A stretch of 64,000 nt of DNA from Lates calcarifer (lineage: Eukaryota > Chordata > Actinopteri > Centropomidae). The stretch spans positions 24,058,307-24,122,306 of the forward strand of contig NC_066845.1 of the NCBI RefSeq assembly GCF_001640805.2, written 5' to 3'. This document shows, in pieces, positions 37,256-49,730 of the stretch. Made by a program: the position numbers and the translations under genes. The notes beneath the pieces were generated by a model, which had not been told where the DNA came from, ran no database searches, and saw nothing but the letters and a program-made list of their open reading frames with translations. Each line of letters opens with the position of its first letter. Position 1 is the first letter of the stretch.

Positions 37256-37745
37256 TAGGGCTGAAACAGTTATTCTCATCATTGATTAATATTCCCTGGA
37301 TTTTTTTTAACTCTCTGATTAATCATTTGGTCTGTAAAATATCTGGAAATAATACAAATTACACATTCTTCAAAGCCCAAAGTGATAACTTTGAAATGCT
37401 TGTTTCTTATTTCAGCTTTGACACAAAATGACACATGCAGAAGTAATTGATAAATAGATTAGTTGATGTATAAAACCATTAATTTTTCTCAAGTTGATAA
37501 TTATTTAAGCTCTTTATTAAGCAAAATGCCAAACATTTTCGCCCACCAGATTCAGAAATGTGAGATTTTTCCTGTTTTTTTTGTGGTTTAATGTAAAAAA
37601 TTCTGGACTAAAAAAGAAAAAAATACGTTGTTGCCTTAAGCTCTGGTAATTTTTAACGATTATTGACATGTTGATTAATTGATTCATCAGGAAATGAGTA
37701 CATACATTGATCTTTTGCAGCCTGAAGTCTTATTATTGATCCTTT
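37256..37745 (+). repeat. 'gggctgcaactaa'-type repeat, longer copy upstream of npffr2 exon 1
   Basis: It begins agggctgaaacagttattct, catcattgattaatattcc, passes atcatttggtctgtaaaata and ctttgaaatgcttgtttctt, and ends with acgattattgacatgttgat and taattgattcatc. It occupies the presumed leader intron of npffr2. Confidence 0.55.
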
Positions 37746-39352
37746 TCATAGTAGACGATTTTCAGCAGCTGTTTCCTTTTCCTTTTATAAATACTCAGAC
37801 TCCTGGTTCTGTGCAATGGACCAGAACCCATTAAATGACGGAAGACCAACCGAACCGACCTTCATTATGCCACATGGTGTTGACTGTTTCTCAAAGTTTG
37901 TTTTAATTGGCTTTCTGTTTATTACTGGAAGTTTCAGCGTGCACTGTCAAACAGTCAAATTGGTACACATGTAGAAAAATACAGTGAAACATTTAGTTTT
38001 ATTCAGGAATCTAAAAATACTGTATGCTATTACATGGTTATTTTGTATTCACAGTTTTGTCTGCAGCCCTTGTAAACATCTGTTATCTGACTCCATTGTA
38101 GCTCCGCTGCAAACTGAGAAAATAGCTGTTGTTTACAGGAAGAGAAGAAAATGGGTCTGAAATGCAAATTCCTTCTCCGTCCATCACAGCTGTTTCTGAG
38201 GTGTTTTAAAGTGTTTTAAAGTGGATTTTCCCTTTAAGTCAACAGCTGTGATAGTATCTAGCTTAGAAATTGTGGAGTACAGATTAGCACCAGATAAGTG
38301 GAGCTGTTGTGTTTATGAATCCTGCTCATTATATCTGTTTATACAGGGAGCTTCATGTAGTTGTCACTTGCTGCTGCTTGCTGCACGTTGCTTGAGGACA
38401 GCAGCAAAGTCTAGGTGAAAAAAAAAGAGCATACTTTCTGGGATTTGCTGATGTTTGCGCTTTAAAATTTTTCGACCATTACTTCCATCATTCCGCATTC
38501 CCTCCTTTATGACTGATGCCAATGGAAATGCCTCCAAGTAAAAGCCATTTTCTGGAATTTGGCTCCCTGTCAGTGACACTGATAAACCTCACAGCTGGTA
38601 AAATCGTGCTATAGGGCTCACTGCTGCTGCTTTCTCTGTGTGAATGAGCTGAATAAAAAATAAATATGAATAAAACATGAATGGGCAAATAGAGGGCATG
38701 AGTGGCTAACTGAAGGAGCAGAGGAAGTATGGACTTGGAAAGCTCTTTAATGTTCATCCAACTCTGCAGTTTTAATGACTTATTTATAGAAACGTACATG
38801 TGTTCTGATGGCCTCTGCGGGATGCTGTGTATCTGAGCGTATGTGTAATAATTGAGGCTGTTTCAGAGGGACTGAGGTGAAGGCAGACCTAATGATAGAC
38901 TTTCTGAGATTTAAATTACTGTTTTGTTTTCTCTGAAACAGGTTTGTTGGTTCATGCAGACACGAGTTCATGGTGTTTTTTTCTGCATAATGCACTTTCT
39001 CCTCATGTGGGCAACAGGCAGCAAGATAAAATCCACAAAACAGACCTAACATAAAATCTAATATGATCACAGACATGATTAGAGGGTGTTAGACTGACAT
39101 CTGCACAAGCAAGCACCATGTTCTTATTATCCAGTGTCACCACATGACTTTCAAAATGCTTTTTGACTTCCTTCTGCATAAAAAGATCTAAAGAAGAATA
39201 GTGGTTTCAGAGCAATTTTATGCAGACACTTTGCCGGTTTCCTGCGGTTTCTTTTTGGCAGATTTTGCCAAAAAGAAGAAAAAGGCTCATGCATCAGTCG
39301 CCTCAGACAGGAAATGGAAAACCAGTGCCAACCCTAAAGTGTGATTTGTGCA

Positions 39353-39378
39353 CAGTACAACCCCCCAAGGTTGTACTG
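39353..39378. repeat. Perfect 10-bp inverted repeat
   Basis: cagtacaacc, a six-base loop ccccaa, then ggttgtactg. No function assigned. Confidence 0.8.
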
Positions 39379-40374
39379 GGGCTGCAGGGGGAGACTCCTC
39401 TAAGTCAGATTTTTGTTTTTATTTGGTGTTAAAGACGACAACTCTCTGATGAGGTATCAAAATTTCATTAGTAAATGCTCCATTATGTCAGTTTGGAAAA
39501 GCCATTTGTTTTTCTGAAAACTGAAAGGGATTTGCTTTACTTGTATATTGTTTTTTAAGGTTTTAAAGTATTTGCTGTAGTCGGTGTGTCTGCGGATGCT
39601 TGAGCTGTCCTTTCACTGCAAGTTTTAACACCCATTTACAGCTTGAGAGAGATACAATTCATACTGCCAGACTGGTGGTTTTGGTTTTTAGGTTTGGTTT
39701 TGTTAAGGCATTACACTGATATTCTATTAATTTTAGTCCAACAAAACCCTATTTCTACAGATTTAATGGACATAATGCACATTGTGTCCTAGCATAGAGC
39801 ACAGTCTGCCTAATAACAATGTCACAATCTGTGCCATTGATTGCAGAGAAGAAATAGCCTCCCTCTCCTCATCCATTTTTTATTCAGAAGATTGAGTGTA
39901 TTCCACAGTCCACTGCCGATATGATGGAAGTTCCTCCCTTCAACCACAGCTAGTGAATTTTTATTACAATTGTTTGATCAGGGAAGAGTCATTGTAGTGT
40001 GGTGTTCCTGCTCTCACAGACCATTAGTCTTTGTGTGTTCTTTGGTGAAAAGGTGCCGAGCCTTGGAAGAGCAGTTAACTCAAGTCATCCTCTTTCTCTT
40101 TTTCTTTTTTTTAAAAATAGAAATCATTCATGTCCAATGTGGTAAATGTGGTTTGGGAAGCTCTTAGAGGATTAACATTCCCAGGAGATGTGGCCTTGCT
40201 CATGCTCAAAATTAAAGCTTTGGAACTTAAACACAAACGTCATATAGCAGTAGTTTTCTTTCCATCTCAAACTCTGCTGCCTCATGACGCTCTGATCTGT
40301 TGTCCAGATTCAGTGTTTTTATCTGGGCATCATTAGTAGCATATTATGCCACCTCCTCCAGACTTAATAAGTTA

Positions 40375-40410
40375 ATAAGACTTAATAAGTCCAGACTTAT
40401 TAAGTCTTAT
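40375..40410. repeat. Perfect 16-bp hairpin
   Basis: Left arm ataagacttaataagt (40375-40390), loop ccag, right arm acttattaagtcttat (40395-40410): a perfect inverted repeat. The word cagacttaataagt also occurs directly before it (40360-40373), giving three related copies in 51 bp. It lies in the presumed leader intron of npffr2. Confidence 0.9.
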
Positions 40411-41019
40411 CCGCTTTAATCGCAGAGCCTGACTCAGTCTGACTTGAAATATTTACCATGTCATATCACACAGGTATGAAAAAAATCACGTGATGCAAAA
40501 TATTAGAAATATGACATGTGATGTTCTTGATATTTGCAGGTTGAAATTTCTCTTTGAACTAACTATGACCTCATAATTTAAACCTTATGTCAGTTTAACC
40601 TCATTAACCAGCCCATCATACCCAGTTCATTATCCAGTCACCCTGAGCAGGACTGCCAGCCCGAGAGGCTTCTGCTCCTGACTCATGTTGACTAATTGTT
40701 AAGACCAGAACAGCAGAGGACCCCCCACCCCACCCTCCCACCCCCCTCATGTCATGTTCCCTGATGTTATCACACAGTATTAGCAGGTTACAGAGCCTGA
40801 AGCCAACACAGTCCAGATGATAAAACATGATTTTCACGGTGGGTTAGTGCCATCGATCTTCATCCCTCCTCCTCCTCACAGACACACAACAACATGAATC
40901 CTTAACACCAGCAAATATTCACATCTGAACATTTTTTGCTTCAAAAGTTACACAAACATTTAGTCAGTTATTGAATTTAATCTTAATTACACCAATGAGA
41001 AGATCACATCTGCACACCA

Positions 41020-41075
41020 GGGGTATACAGCCATGCTAGCAGCTCTGTGAGGCTAAATGCTGATGTTCAGAAGAT
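41020..41075 (+). mobile_element. Short start fragment of the same element
   Basis: The run cagccatgctagcagctctg, tgaggctaaatgctgatg matches the start of the family found at 34.4 kb. About 55 bp remain, some 550 bp before the CpG-dense stretch. Confidence 0.5.
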
Positions 41076-42249
41076 GTAATTTTTCCCATGTTTATCAGCT
41101 TAATTCAGTGTGTTACCCCACCCTTAAACTCCACAGCAGTCCACCTGATAGTAGCTTCTTTCAGTACCAGAAAAAGCAGCTTCAGATAAATGTGAAACTT
41201 ATCTGAGGCCACTTTTAAAAAAACATGCCAGAGTTTCCGGTTCAGAAGTCTGCATGTAAGAGAATAACCACTCTGATGACAGTACATGTAGCTGCAGCAC
41301 TGAGGAGGCTTGTCCTCAGTTTTGTGTCCCCATGCTGCAGCTTAGCCTGCATGACATGATGGGAATGGTCAGGAGAAGCCAGCGGGTGTTTAGAGGCTAT
41401 TTGCATGGCACATACAACAAAATCTCATATAAGTTTGGCATATGTTCTGTAAAAGCCAGCAGAAGATGAGTGGTTCTGTATTTTCAGTATGTTTTGCTGC
41501 CCTCCTGTTAATCATGCCCCCCAGACTCCCCTCAGGCTGGTTTTGTCCCCCGCTCTGCCAAGACCAACACGTACTGTAGCTACGCCCCTGATTTCCTCTC
41601 ATCCGCACTGACGCAGGGGACACACGCAAACACTAATTTCTTTGGTTCACTTCTTCCAGCAGCAGCAACCTATCCGGGTGGATGGGGGCGAGATAAAGAC
41701 CGCAGAAACCATGCATGTGCATTTTGTGCCAACATTGCGCTGCAGACCAGTGCCTGCGCTTCACATGCGCTGCTGGAACAGCAAACAGTAACCAGCGCTG
41801 TTTTATTTTTTTGGCTGATTTCCCTTCGCTGCCAACTTTTGTGCCTCAAAGTGCGCGCGTTTGAACTGGACGCAGACTTGAGGGGCTGACGGTGCACAAA
41901 GACACGCATGACTGACTCCTGGACAAAGAGGTGCCTGTGTCCGAGTGGAGGTCGGCGGTGAAAACTGGCTGGACAGAGCAGGATGGAGAGGAAAGACGAG
42001 TGCGCACCGAAACACTTGGTCACCGACCTGAAAGCTCTGCGCCCTTACAGCCTGTTGTGCACTTTAAGAGCTTTAACCACAATAAAGTCCAACTCCAACT
42101 TGAAGAATTACATCAAAAGAGAACATTACTGTTAAAAAATAAATTTACAGTTAAATATCCACCTGTGGCCACACCTGCTGTGCCTGGAATATATTTGGTC
42201 TGTGCAGGTATTTGGCGGTAAATAACGCCAGTAAAGTAACTCGTCTTAC

Positions 42250-42288
42250 CTTGGTTTGCTTCAGATGAAGCTGACGACGGGCTGCGTT
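42250..42288 (-). other. Candidate 5' UTR exon of npffr2 with strong donor
   Basis: On the minus strand the segment ends ...AACCAAG|gtaaga, an excellent donor, and is preceded by cttttcctcgcag, an acceptor-like stretch. It may be a 39-nt internal leader exon, or the end of a longer first exon starting in the CpG-rich DNA just upstream. If it joins the acceptor at 35266 the leader intron is about 7 kb. Inferred from splice signals and location only. Confidence 0.4.
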
Positions 42289-42555
42289 CTGCGAGGAAAA
42301 GAAAAGTTAAAAATGTCCACTTTCCTCTGAGTAAGGCATAGGTATATTTTTTTTTTTAAAAAGAAAGAAAGTACACAGACGAACGAGGGAAAAAATAAAA
42401 TACAAGAGTGAAGAAGTTCAGTCTCCCGCTGTGTCCAGTATCAGTCCGGTTTCATGTGCGTCGCCGGGAAGCGCTTCATGTGGCACAGGACGCGCTCAGC
42501 CAGCCGCTCGGAGCGCAAGTGGAGGATTTAGCCGGATCCGTCCGTATTTGATGCG

Positions 42556-42562
42556 TGACGTC
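42556..42562. promoter_or_regulatory. CRE-like site TGACGTC in the CpG-dense region
   Basis: The sequence gcgTGACGTCgag holds seven of the eight bases of the cAMP response element TGACGTCA. It lies about 270 bp upstream of the candidate leader exon of npffr2, a position where CREB/ATF sites often work. Functional status is inference. Confidence 0.3.
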
Positions 42563-43549
42563 GAGAGTGAAGGGGGTGGGATGAACAGGCTAATGGTTGA
42601 GTGATATCCCCCCCCGCCCTGATCTCTTCCAGCTGCTGTCTCTGAAATATCAAGAGTCTGCTATTTAAAAAAAAAAAAGAAAAAGTCTGGTGCGATGGTG
42701 AGAGTGCAGGTCACAGATGGATCTGAGCCGTGCAGCGCACTGCTGCCGCACGTTTATTACAGGAATGTAAATAATCAGAATAAACAACGACACATGCTGC
42801 TGAGGACTCCTCTGCCAGATCTGTCTAAAGTGTGCAAATAAATCCGATTTGAAGCACGTGAGCGTCTGTGTTGACCTCACCAAACCTCTGGAAGCTCCGA
42901 GGTGCCAATTCAGTTCATCAGTTAAATTAGAAATTAAATTAGTTTCAAAATGAGCAATTAGATTAAACCAATATGAAATTATTGCTCCTATTGTTGGGCA
43001 ACTGACAATCAACCACTTAATACACAATTTAAATTACATTACTATGAAGTATACCCTGCAGCAAGTGAAGTTAGAGTAGCTGAACAAAGCTTGGACAGGG
43101 ACAAGTTTGAAGGGTGTAAATGAGCAGAAAGCTGCTGATGAGTAGCCACAGCCTGCAGCTGGTTGTTTAAAGTTACCTTGCTGTCAAGACTGCTGTCGCT
43201 GCTTTAGCTAAATCTCCCTCTGCTGTCTGTCCAAGAAATCCTCTTGCTGAAAAATAATAATAACGATATAATTACAGTTGTCAAAAACCATGTAAGTGCC
43301 CCTGTTGAATATGTATCAAAGGATACTCAGCCCAAACATAAGCAGATGGATGTGCAAGTGCAGCACAAAATATTAAATCTAACTTTGTCCACCCAACTTT
43401 TTCAGTAGGACAAAAAGCATAACTCCTGGATTCTGAACCTTTGATTGATGAAGTATTACAGCTGCTGCAGTGTAATCCAGTGGACGCACTTTGTCCACGT
43501 TAAAGTACATCCAGTAAAGTGTTTGTTGTTGCCAATGACAGATTCAGAC

Positions 43550-43862
43550 TGCAGGATTCCTACAGAGATAGACCTTTTTATTAAAGAGAAAAATCCTTTT
43601 TTTAAACCAGAAACATCGCCATCTATCACTACCAGACTCCATTGACAAAAACCGTAATTTCGCCCAGAAGAACAAAGGAGCTTGTTATTGTGTGATACTT
43701 TTACTTAAGTAAAGCATCTGAATACTCCTGCCACCACTGAAAGTCACACAATAACACAAACTAACTAACCGATCAAGGCAGCGGTAATCCAGCAACTCTT
43801 TTTTCCTTCTCAGTAAAATTGCTGTTTTTGTCAATGGAGACTGGTATTGATAGACTTTCAGT
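43550..43862. repeat. Foldback element B, related to the intronic one
   Basis: The left side (attcctacagagatagacc, tttttattaaagag, aaccagaaac, then actccattgacaaaaacc) repeats the order found in the element at 32.8 kb. The right side (cttctcagtaaaattgctgt, tttgtcaatggagactgg) is complementary to the 43625-43675 part of the left side. Between the arms lies a fragment with tttacttaagtaaagcatct and cctgccaccactg that belongs to another fish repeat. It sits about 1.3 kb upstream of the CpG-dense region. Confidence 0.55.
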
Positions 43863-43915
43863 GGTGGAAGAAGTATTAAGACCCTTTACATAAGTAAAAG
43901 TAACAGGGGTTTAGT
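43855..43915 (+). repeat. Fragment of the teleost 'ttaagtaaaagta' repeat
   Basis: The run cagtggtggaagaagtatta, agaccctttacataagtaaaagtaa is the known start of a repeat spread through fish genomes. The reverse orientation of the same start occurs about 150 bp before it, inside element B, so the two fragments face each other. Confidence 0.6.
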
Positions 43916-43999
43916 AATAGGGTTTTAGTTGTTCAAGATACTTAACATTTAATTGCCATTGGTTTGAGTCTTTTTTCATAAATATTCATCCAATAATAG

Positions 44000-46900
44000 T
44001 TGAGCTATTTGAGTCTATGCTGACTGTAGTGGACAGGCAGTCAGGTTTTACCAAGTAAAACTTAAATTAAGGTTGATTAGGTTAGGAAAATGTGAGTAAA
44101 AGGTTGGATTAGGAAATTCAATCATTCAGTTAAGAATAATACTCTCCTGGCTAATCAACTTTTTGGCAGAAACCTGTATTGTTCTGTACTGTTCCAGGCA
44201 GAGTTCTCAGTAGTTTTTTAATGCTGATAACTTCAGCTGTCAGATCAGGTTGATCTGACTCGAGTCCATCTTTTCACCTCCACCTCTAACAGAGAATGGC
44301 CGATAGGTTCACATGAGGTTCAGTAGACTTCACTTTTAATCTAACTCACATGGCTCCGGGCTCCTCAAGGACAGTTTGAGCTGCTACTTCTCCCTTTCTT
44401 TGAGGTTTTTATATCTTTCTTTCATTTTGCATTAGAAGCCATGCCTGATCATGGAGATCGAAGCCCTTGAAAGTTGATCCAGGATGGCAGCTTTGAACTT
44501 GAAGGTTGTGCAACAGATGAGAGGTTTTGATGGAGAGATTCACATACCATCTCATCTGAGCTGAGTGCATTAATAGACTCAAGACCGCAGGAACATGGAG
44601 TTGGTGTTTAGTTCTCAGCTTGCCAGTGGCATGCCAGGAGCAAGTCTGCTCATGGCAGGCAGCAACAGGGAAGAAACTGAAAAGGATGAAGAAAAGAAAC
44701 TCTATGCCGTCTTCCTGTGATAGGTGGAAAGAAAAGGCTTCAAGAAGTGACAGAGACAGGTGTTCTCGACGGAGAAGGAAGGCTCGACTCCTCAGGGTTT
44801 GTTGGTACAAGGGGATTTTAGGGAAGAAAACCTTTCTAGAAAACCATGTAGGCTGCTATGTTTAAGTTTCCCACATGGCCTGAAGGAGTTACTGGTGGAG
44901 AAGGTGGATGTGATAAACATATACAATTCTATATTTATATGCTCCTTTGCTTCTGCTCATCTTTGTCTTATTCTTGTGAACGTCCGGCTTTAATTCGCTT
45001 GTCCATCTCTGCCAGCACTCAGCTTTGCTCTTGCTAAGGAGCTTTGGCTGCAGAGGCCAGTGTCAAGTCATAAATCACTTTAATTGGAGGAGAATTCTTT
45101 GTTTGCTGTTGGCTACCAACAGTCAACCTTGTTTTTTTTTTTGTTGTTGTTTTTTTAAAGCATGGCGATAGGGACAATGATTGTTCCCTAATCCTAACCA
45201 CATGTTCATTATTCTAATCAAGATGACGAATGTCCCATGACCTTAACAAAATAGTTGTTTTTACCAACCTTTGAAAAAGCACAAACAAATGATGTTGACC
45301 TGCAGGTAACGATGTCAGATCAGAAAAGGCTTTTATTTGCTGTTCTAGAGGCTGTGTACAAACAATACATTTTATTTTGGAGGACTTGTTGGTTCTTATT
45401 CTTAAAAAACACAAATGTTCTACAAAAGTAAGAGTAACAACTTTAACTTTTATTAACAGCATCTGAAAATCATTATAGAGTTTTAAAAATAAACTTCATG
45501 GAAGAAAAGAAAACAATAATCTACTAACACTCACAGCTGTGGCTATAAATGTACAGTAATTATAGTAGTATAGTGTACAGATCCATTTTTTGAAAACAAG
45601 AATCTATTTAATATGTACTGTGTGTCTTACTGTAGAAAATTAGTCAAGGAAGGTTACCTTCTAAATGTAGAGTTCATTCAGAATAACAGTTAAATAAAAT
45701 CATTCCTGCAGTGATGAATTAAACCAAACAAAACACTTTTCCATCATCAGAGGCGTTCTCTGTAGGCGGATTGGCAGTAACCTGTGAAAGTTTACTCCAC
45801 AGAGCTTTTGTATGCAGCTGTGTTCACATTGGCATCTTTTGTTCTGTAAACGATTTGTTACTTAAACTTGTGAACCGTCCAACCTGAAAAAAAAAAAACA
45901 ACTTTTGTGGAAACAGCCTAACTTTGCTCAAACATGTAATCTCATCACAATAGTCGCAGTAAGAGATGGCTGGCAGGAGGTCCACGTACAGCGTCTCGTC
46001 GGAAAAGTTTTTTGTTGTTTTTAGAACAGAGTTTGCCCACAGCTGTTTCAGCTGTGCTGAGTAATAGATGTTCTCTATTATTTGCTTTACAACTTTTCAA
46101 AAGTGAGACAACCCCTGAGGGAACGTCATCAGAAACTGCTGAGATCTCTGTCTGGATAACAGGGATCTGAAAATATGAATGTGAATTGTGTGAAATGTGA
46201 AGTTTATTTGTTACTATTGAAAGAAAATTCATGATTTTTATAGAAAATCTGTAACTAAACCAAAAGTGTGTTTCTAAAAGCTTGGTCATTTCTTTGGTAT
46301 TTTGCCAGCATCCCAATTATATAACAGTAAAAACTTTACTTTTTAAGTTAAAGGACATCATCTCCCTCAAATGATGCTGCAGGAGTTTAGTTGATTCAGT
46401 TCTCCTCTGAATTACTTTGCTGTAGTAGACATATTGAAGAAAACTAAAGGGCACAATTGAGGACCAAGTGCAGATGGAGGTCTCTGTCCTGCGTCGTGTT
46501 AGGTTTTTGTTATTTCACACCTCCAGAGAGTTTGACAATTAATTCCAGTGTCACAGTGACCCACAGGGAGCAGGACGAAACAGGTTATCAGACGTGTTCT
46601 CCAACTTGTAAAGGGCAAAAACACCTTCAACCTCAGGAGTCAAGTTGAGTATGTTCTTGTGATACTGTTATGCAAGGAGTCAGATTCATGTTAGGCAATT
46701 AAAGCAAAAAAAAAAAAAAAAAAGTAACTTTGCTCAGCAACAGTGATGTCTGCAGCCATGAGTGGTAATTAATTCTGTCAGGCTCCAAGTCTGAGCAGTT
46801 GATCAGGTTTCATGTACAGAAAATTTATCAGTCGTTTGACCAGAGCTCTGACTGCGTAGTCCAAAACACGACAGAACAGTGTATATTACCCATGATCCAC

Positions 46901-47670
46901 AGCTTCTGGAGCCAGAAGTGCTGTCACTGTAACAAACTCATGATCGAACCTGAAAAACCAAAGTCACACAGAGCAAGAGCAGGTGTTCAGGGAGCAGAGT
47001 GGGAATGACAGAGGCAACATTCTTTCTAATGATCCTGAAGCTGTTATTTTAAGGTAAAATATTTACACGACGTTGATTTAGAAGTTGGAAATTATGATTT
47101 ATCTTGTGACTCTTGGTCTGTATACAGCTCTGATGTTTGATTGTGATGATGCATTCACATTCAGGTGTTGTTTTGTGTTGTTTGCAGTAACGATGTCACG
47201 CTGTGATTGCAGGAAAAACTGAGACAGTGAGTTAGACTTTTCTCTGTGAATTTGAATACAAATTAAATTGGATTCAAGCACATCTGACTGTTACCCTGCT
47301 CCTTTTGTGTTGTTTTAATGAAGACGCTAAATAGCAAAGCCGAACTCTGCTCCTTCAGAGCACAAGAGAAGACACATAACCTTCAACGTCACGGTTGGCT
47401 TCGTCTTCATTTACAGAATTTGTTGAGTCTCTCTCTCTACCTGTTTAACGTTGTCTTTAAACCAGCATATTTATTCATTGTTCTGTCACCGCCTGTGTCA
47501 TGTTCATTTATGCTCTATTGCCTTTATTTCATACCTGCATCATTCTCCTCATCATTTGTCTTGAATGTTAATTTTGCTGCTGGGTTTTCAGACTCCCGCC
47601 TTTCCCCTGTTTTATTATACCTTGTTTAAACTTTGCACTGATAATGTTGATACTCAGCATCCAACCAGGT
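44000..47670. other. Intergenic upstream of npffr2, no gene seen
   Basis: Frames of 120-133 codons at 44409-44810 and 45945-46316 (minus) have low-complexity, chance-like translations. An A-run lies at 46.7 kb. Confidence 0.5.
46706..46723 (+). repeat. A homopolymer
   Basis: A run of about 18 A in intergenic DNA. No retroelement body that I recognise precedes it. Confidence 0.85.
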
Positions 47671-47677
47671 GACTTAT

Positions 47678-47935
47678 GTAGGGCTGCAACTAATGATTAG
47701 TTTCATTGTCTATTAATCTGCAAGTACAACTTCCCAGGGCACACGGCAAATGTCTATTTTTTCTAACCAAACCTCCATTCAGTTCACCATGATGTGTGAC
47801 AAAGAGAAGCAACAAATCCTCCATTTTGAGAAGGTTGAACCTGAGAAACTGCTGCTTTTTTTTAAACTATTTTTGCTTGAAAAAGTAAAACTAGTTTCAG
47901 ATTATCTTGCTGTAAAAAGTGTTAATTTATGATTA
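47678..47935 (+). repeat. 'gggctgcaactaa'-type repeat
   Basis: It begins gtagggctgcaactaatgat, tagtttcattgtctattaat, and includes catgatgtgtgacaaagaga, agcaacaaatcctccatttt and gaaggttgaacctgagaaac. The 60-codon frame over it is a by-product. Confidence 0.6.
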
Positions 47936-49677
47936 AAAGCTAAATTACTGTGGCACCATGTTGAAATCGACATTTTCTCCGGCTGATTTTGTTTCTTTGC
48001 ACAGGGCTTAAACAAACAAACACACAAACACTCCCCTCTGCAGAAAAGTATAATGTCTCATCTGCATCTGATTTTCATGTTCTTTGATTGAATCCCACGA
48101 AAACACCAAGAAAAAAGACTCTACACAGCTTGATAGGCAGATCCAGAGTGGGGTACTGTTCGTGGCTGCTTGTTCTTGCTATTATTAGAAATAGCTCTTA
48201 TGAGTAACTGCATCACCTGTGAAGAAATAATTATTTGCACAATATAACTTATTAGACCACTTGAAATTTAAAGAAATAACACATCTGACAAATAATAATC
48301 GAGCAGACCTTTTTAAAAAGCATTTCCTGTTGTATTTGTTTGAATGTAATAGTTGAATATGGTCTACCAGAATCAGTCCTTGAATAGCGACAAGACTGAA
48401 AAACAGTAGCACTGGACGTTTTACAGCTCAGCAACAAAATTTCACAGAGGAAATACATTTTTTAAAAACTGATTTTTTTGGTCAGATGGACACCTGAGAT
48501 TCAAAGTTTATTCTGGACCTTGGAAACTGCAGTTTGACAAATAATAACCTAACCAAAAAAAGTCTCAACAGACATAAATGTTTTGGCTGCCTGAAAACTG
48601 AAAACTTTTGAAACTGGGTTGTTCCAGAGTGTAATCCTTTGAAAACGTCAAGCTTACCATCAACGTGTAAACTGGCAGTTAATGTGAAAACTGTGACGAC
48701 GCTGCCCAGCTCACACAGCTAAGAGCTAATAGAAAAACAACAACAATGGACTAAGGCCGTTTTCGCAGAATGCAGGACTTTTTTAAAACACAAAGGAAAA
48801 ACTTTTCCATTTTTAGCAAAACTTTTGTCATGTAAACAGTAAGCTAAACATTAACCAGTAAGTTATAGCTACTTAAACTGACAAAGCAGCTATTCTGGAG
48901 CTTTCAGTCATATTACATGATCTTCAGCAGAGATTTTCCTGCTTCTTGTTGAATTATAGCTCTTTTTTTTTCTTCTTTTTTTTCTGCACGCTATAAAGAT
49001 TTCTCATGCATTTTGTCTTAAAAGTTCATTCTTGACTTTATATACAGCCACTGAGAGGAGTAATCTCACAGTAGCAGTTCTGGAGCTTTTAATAATCGTC
49101 ATCAGCAGACGCAGTTTGTTTGTCATTTCAGTCTGGACTTTGTTGACAGTGCTGGCATTTGTGATTTTTGCACATCTGCATACTTCATATCATGGGTATA
49201 AATGTCATTGTTGCCACTTTTTTCCCTCAAATGACCTGGAAAAGACAGAGGGAACAACACTGGTGTCCACATGTGGTTCATTTCAGTTCAGTTTTGTTCT
49301 CTCGTCCAAAATCTTCTGTCAGTGAAAGTGTCTGCTGTCACAGTCCAGACCTGATGTGGAGACGGCAGACGGGGGCCAGCCAGAGGGGGTGTGCGCCAGC
49401 CAGCTGGCTTTATGCAGTTCTCATGGACAAAGTCTCTGTGAGCTGGACCATAAACCCGTCTGAACTCACTTTGCTCAACAGCACTCGGTTTGTGTCTGCG
49501 CTCTTTTATCTTTTGGAGTTTGTTGGCTGCTAGTTTTTGTAGTTTCTAAAGCTTTATTTCTCATTTAATGTCTTTTATCATTGGTTTTTTTAAAGCTGCC
49601 ACAAAGCACAGCTTGAATAGTGGACTTTTGAAGTCTGACATATTCACTGAAAGTCTGAGCTAATTTCAGTCTGAAGA

Positions 49678-49730
49678 CAGGGCTGCAACAATTCACTTTT
49701 TGACAATTGTTGCTCTTTTCACATCCATTT
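49678..49730 (+). repeat. Short start fragment of the 'gggctgcaactaa' repeat
   Basis: Only the opening agggctgcaacaattcactt and ttgacaattgttgc are recognisable; the sequence beyond is unassigned. Confidence 0.35.

Larger units (their letters stand above)
41600..42870 (-). promoter_or_regulatory. CpG-dense stretch, probable npffr2 promoter region
   Basis: By eye, CpG and GC content rise here well above the surrounding AT-rich DNA, for example gtgcgcgcg near 41850, ggtcggcgg near 41950, and the 42450-42560 block. In vertebrates such islands usually mark promoters. It sits just upstream, on the minus strand, of the candidate leader exon at 42288-42250. No clear TATA box or initiator was assigned, so the start site is unknown. 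The open frames of 96 and 117 codons that overlap it are unlike any protein I know and are probably by-products of the higher GC content. Confidence 0.45.

Noticed and set aside
41670..42221. 117- and 96-codon frames on opposite strands in the CpG-dense stretch
   Set aside because: Higher GC lowers stop frequency; the two frames overlap on opposite strands and neither resembles a known protein.
44409..44865. 133-codon minus and 81-codon plus frames around 44.4-44.9 kb
   Set aside because: Opposite-strand overlap, no recognised domain, no supporting splice sites.
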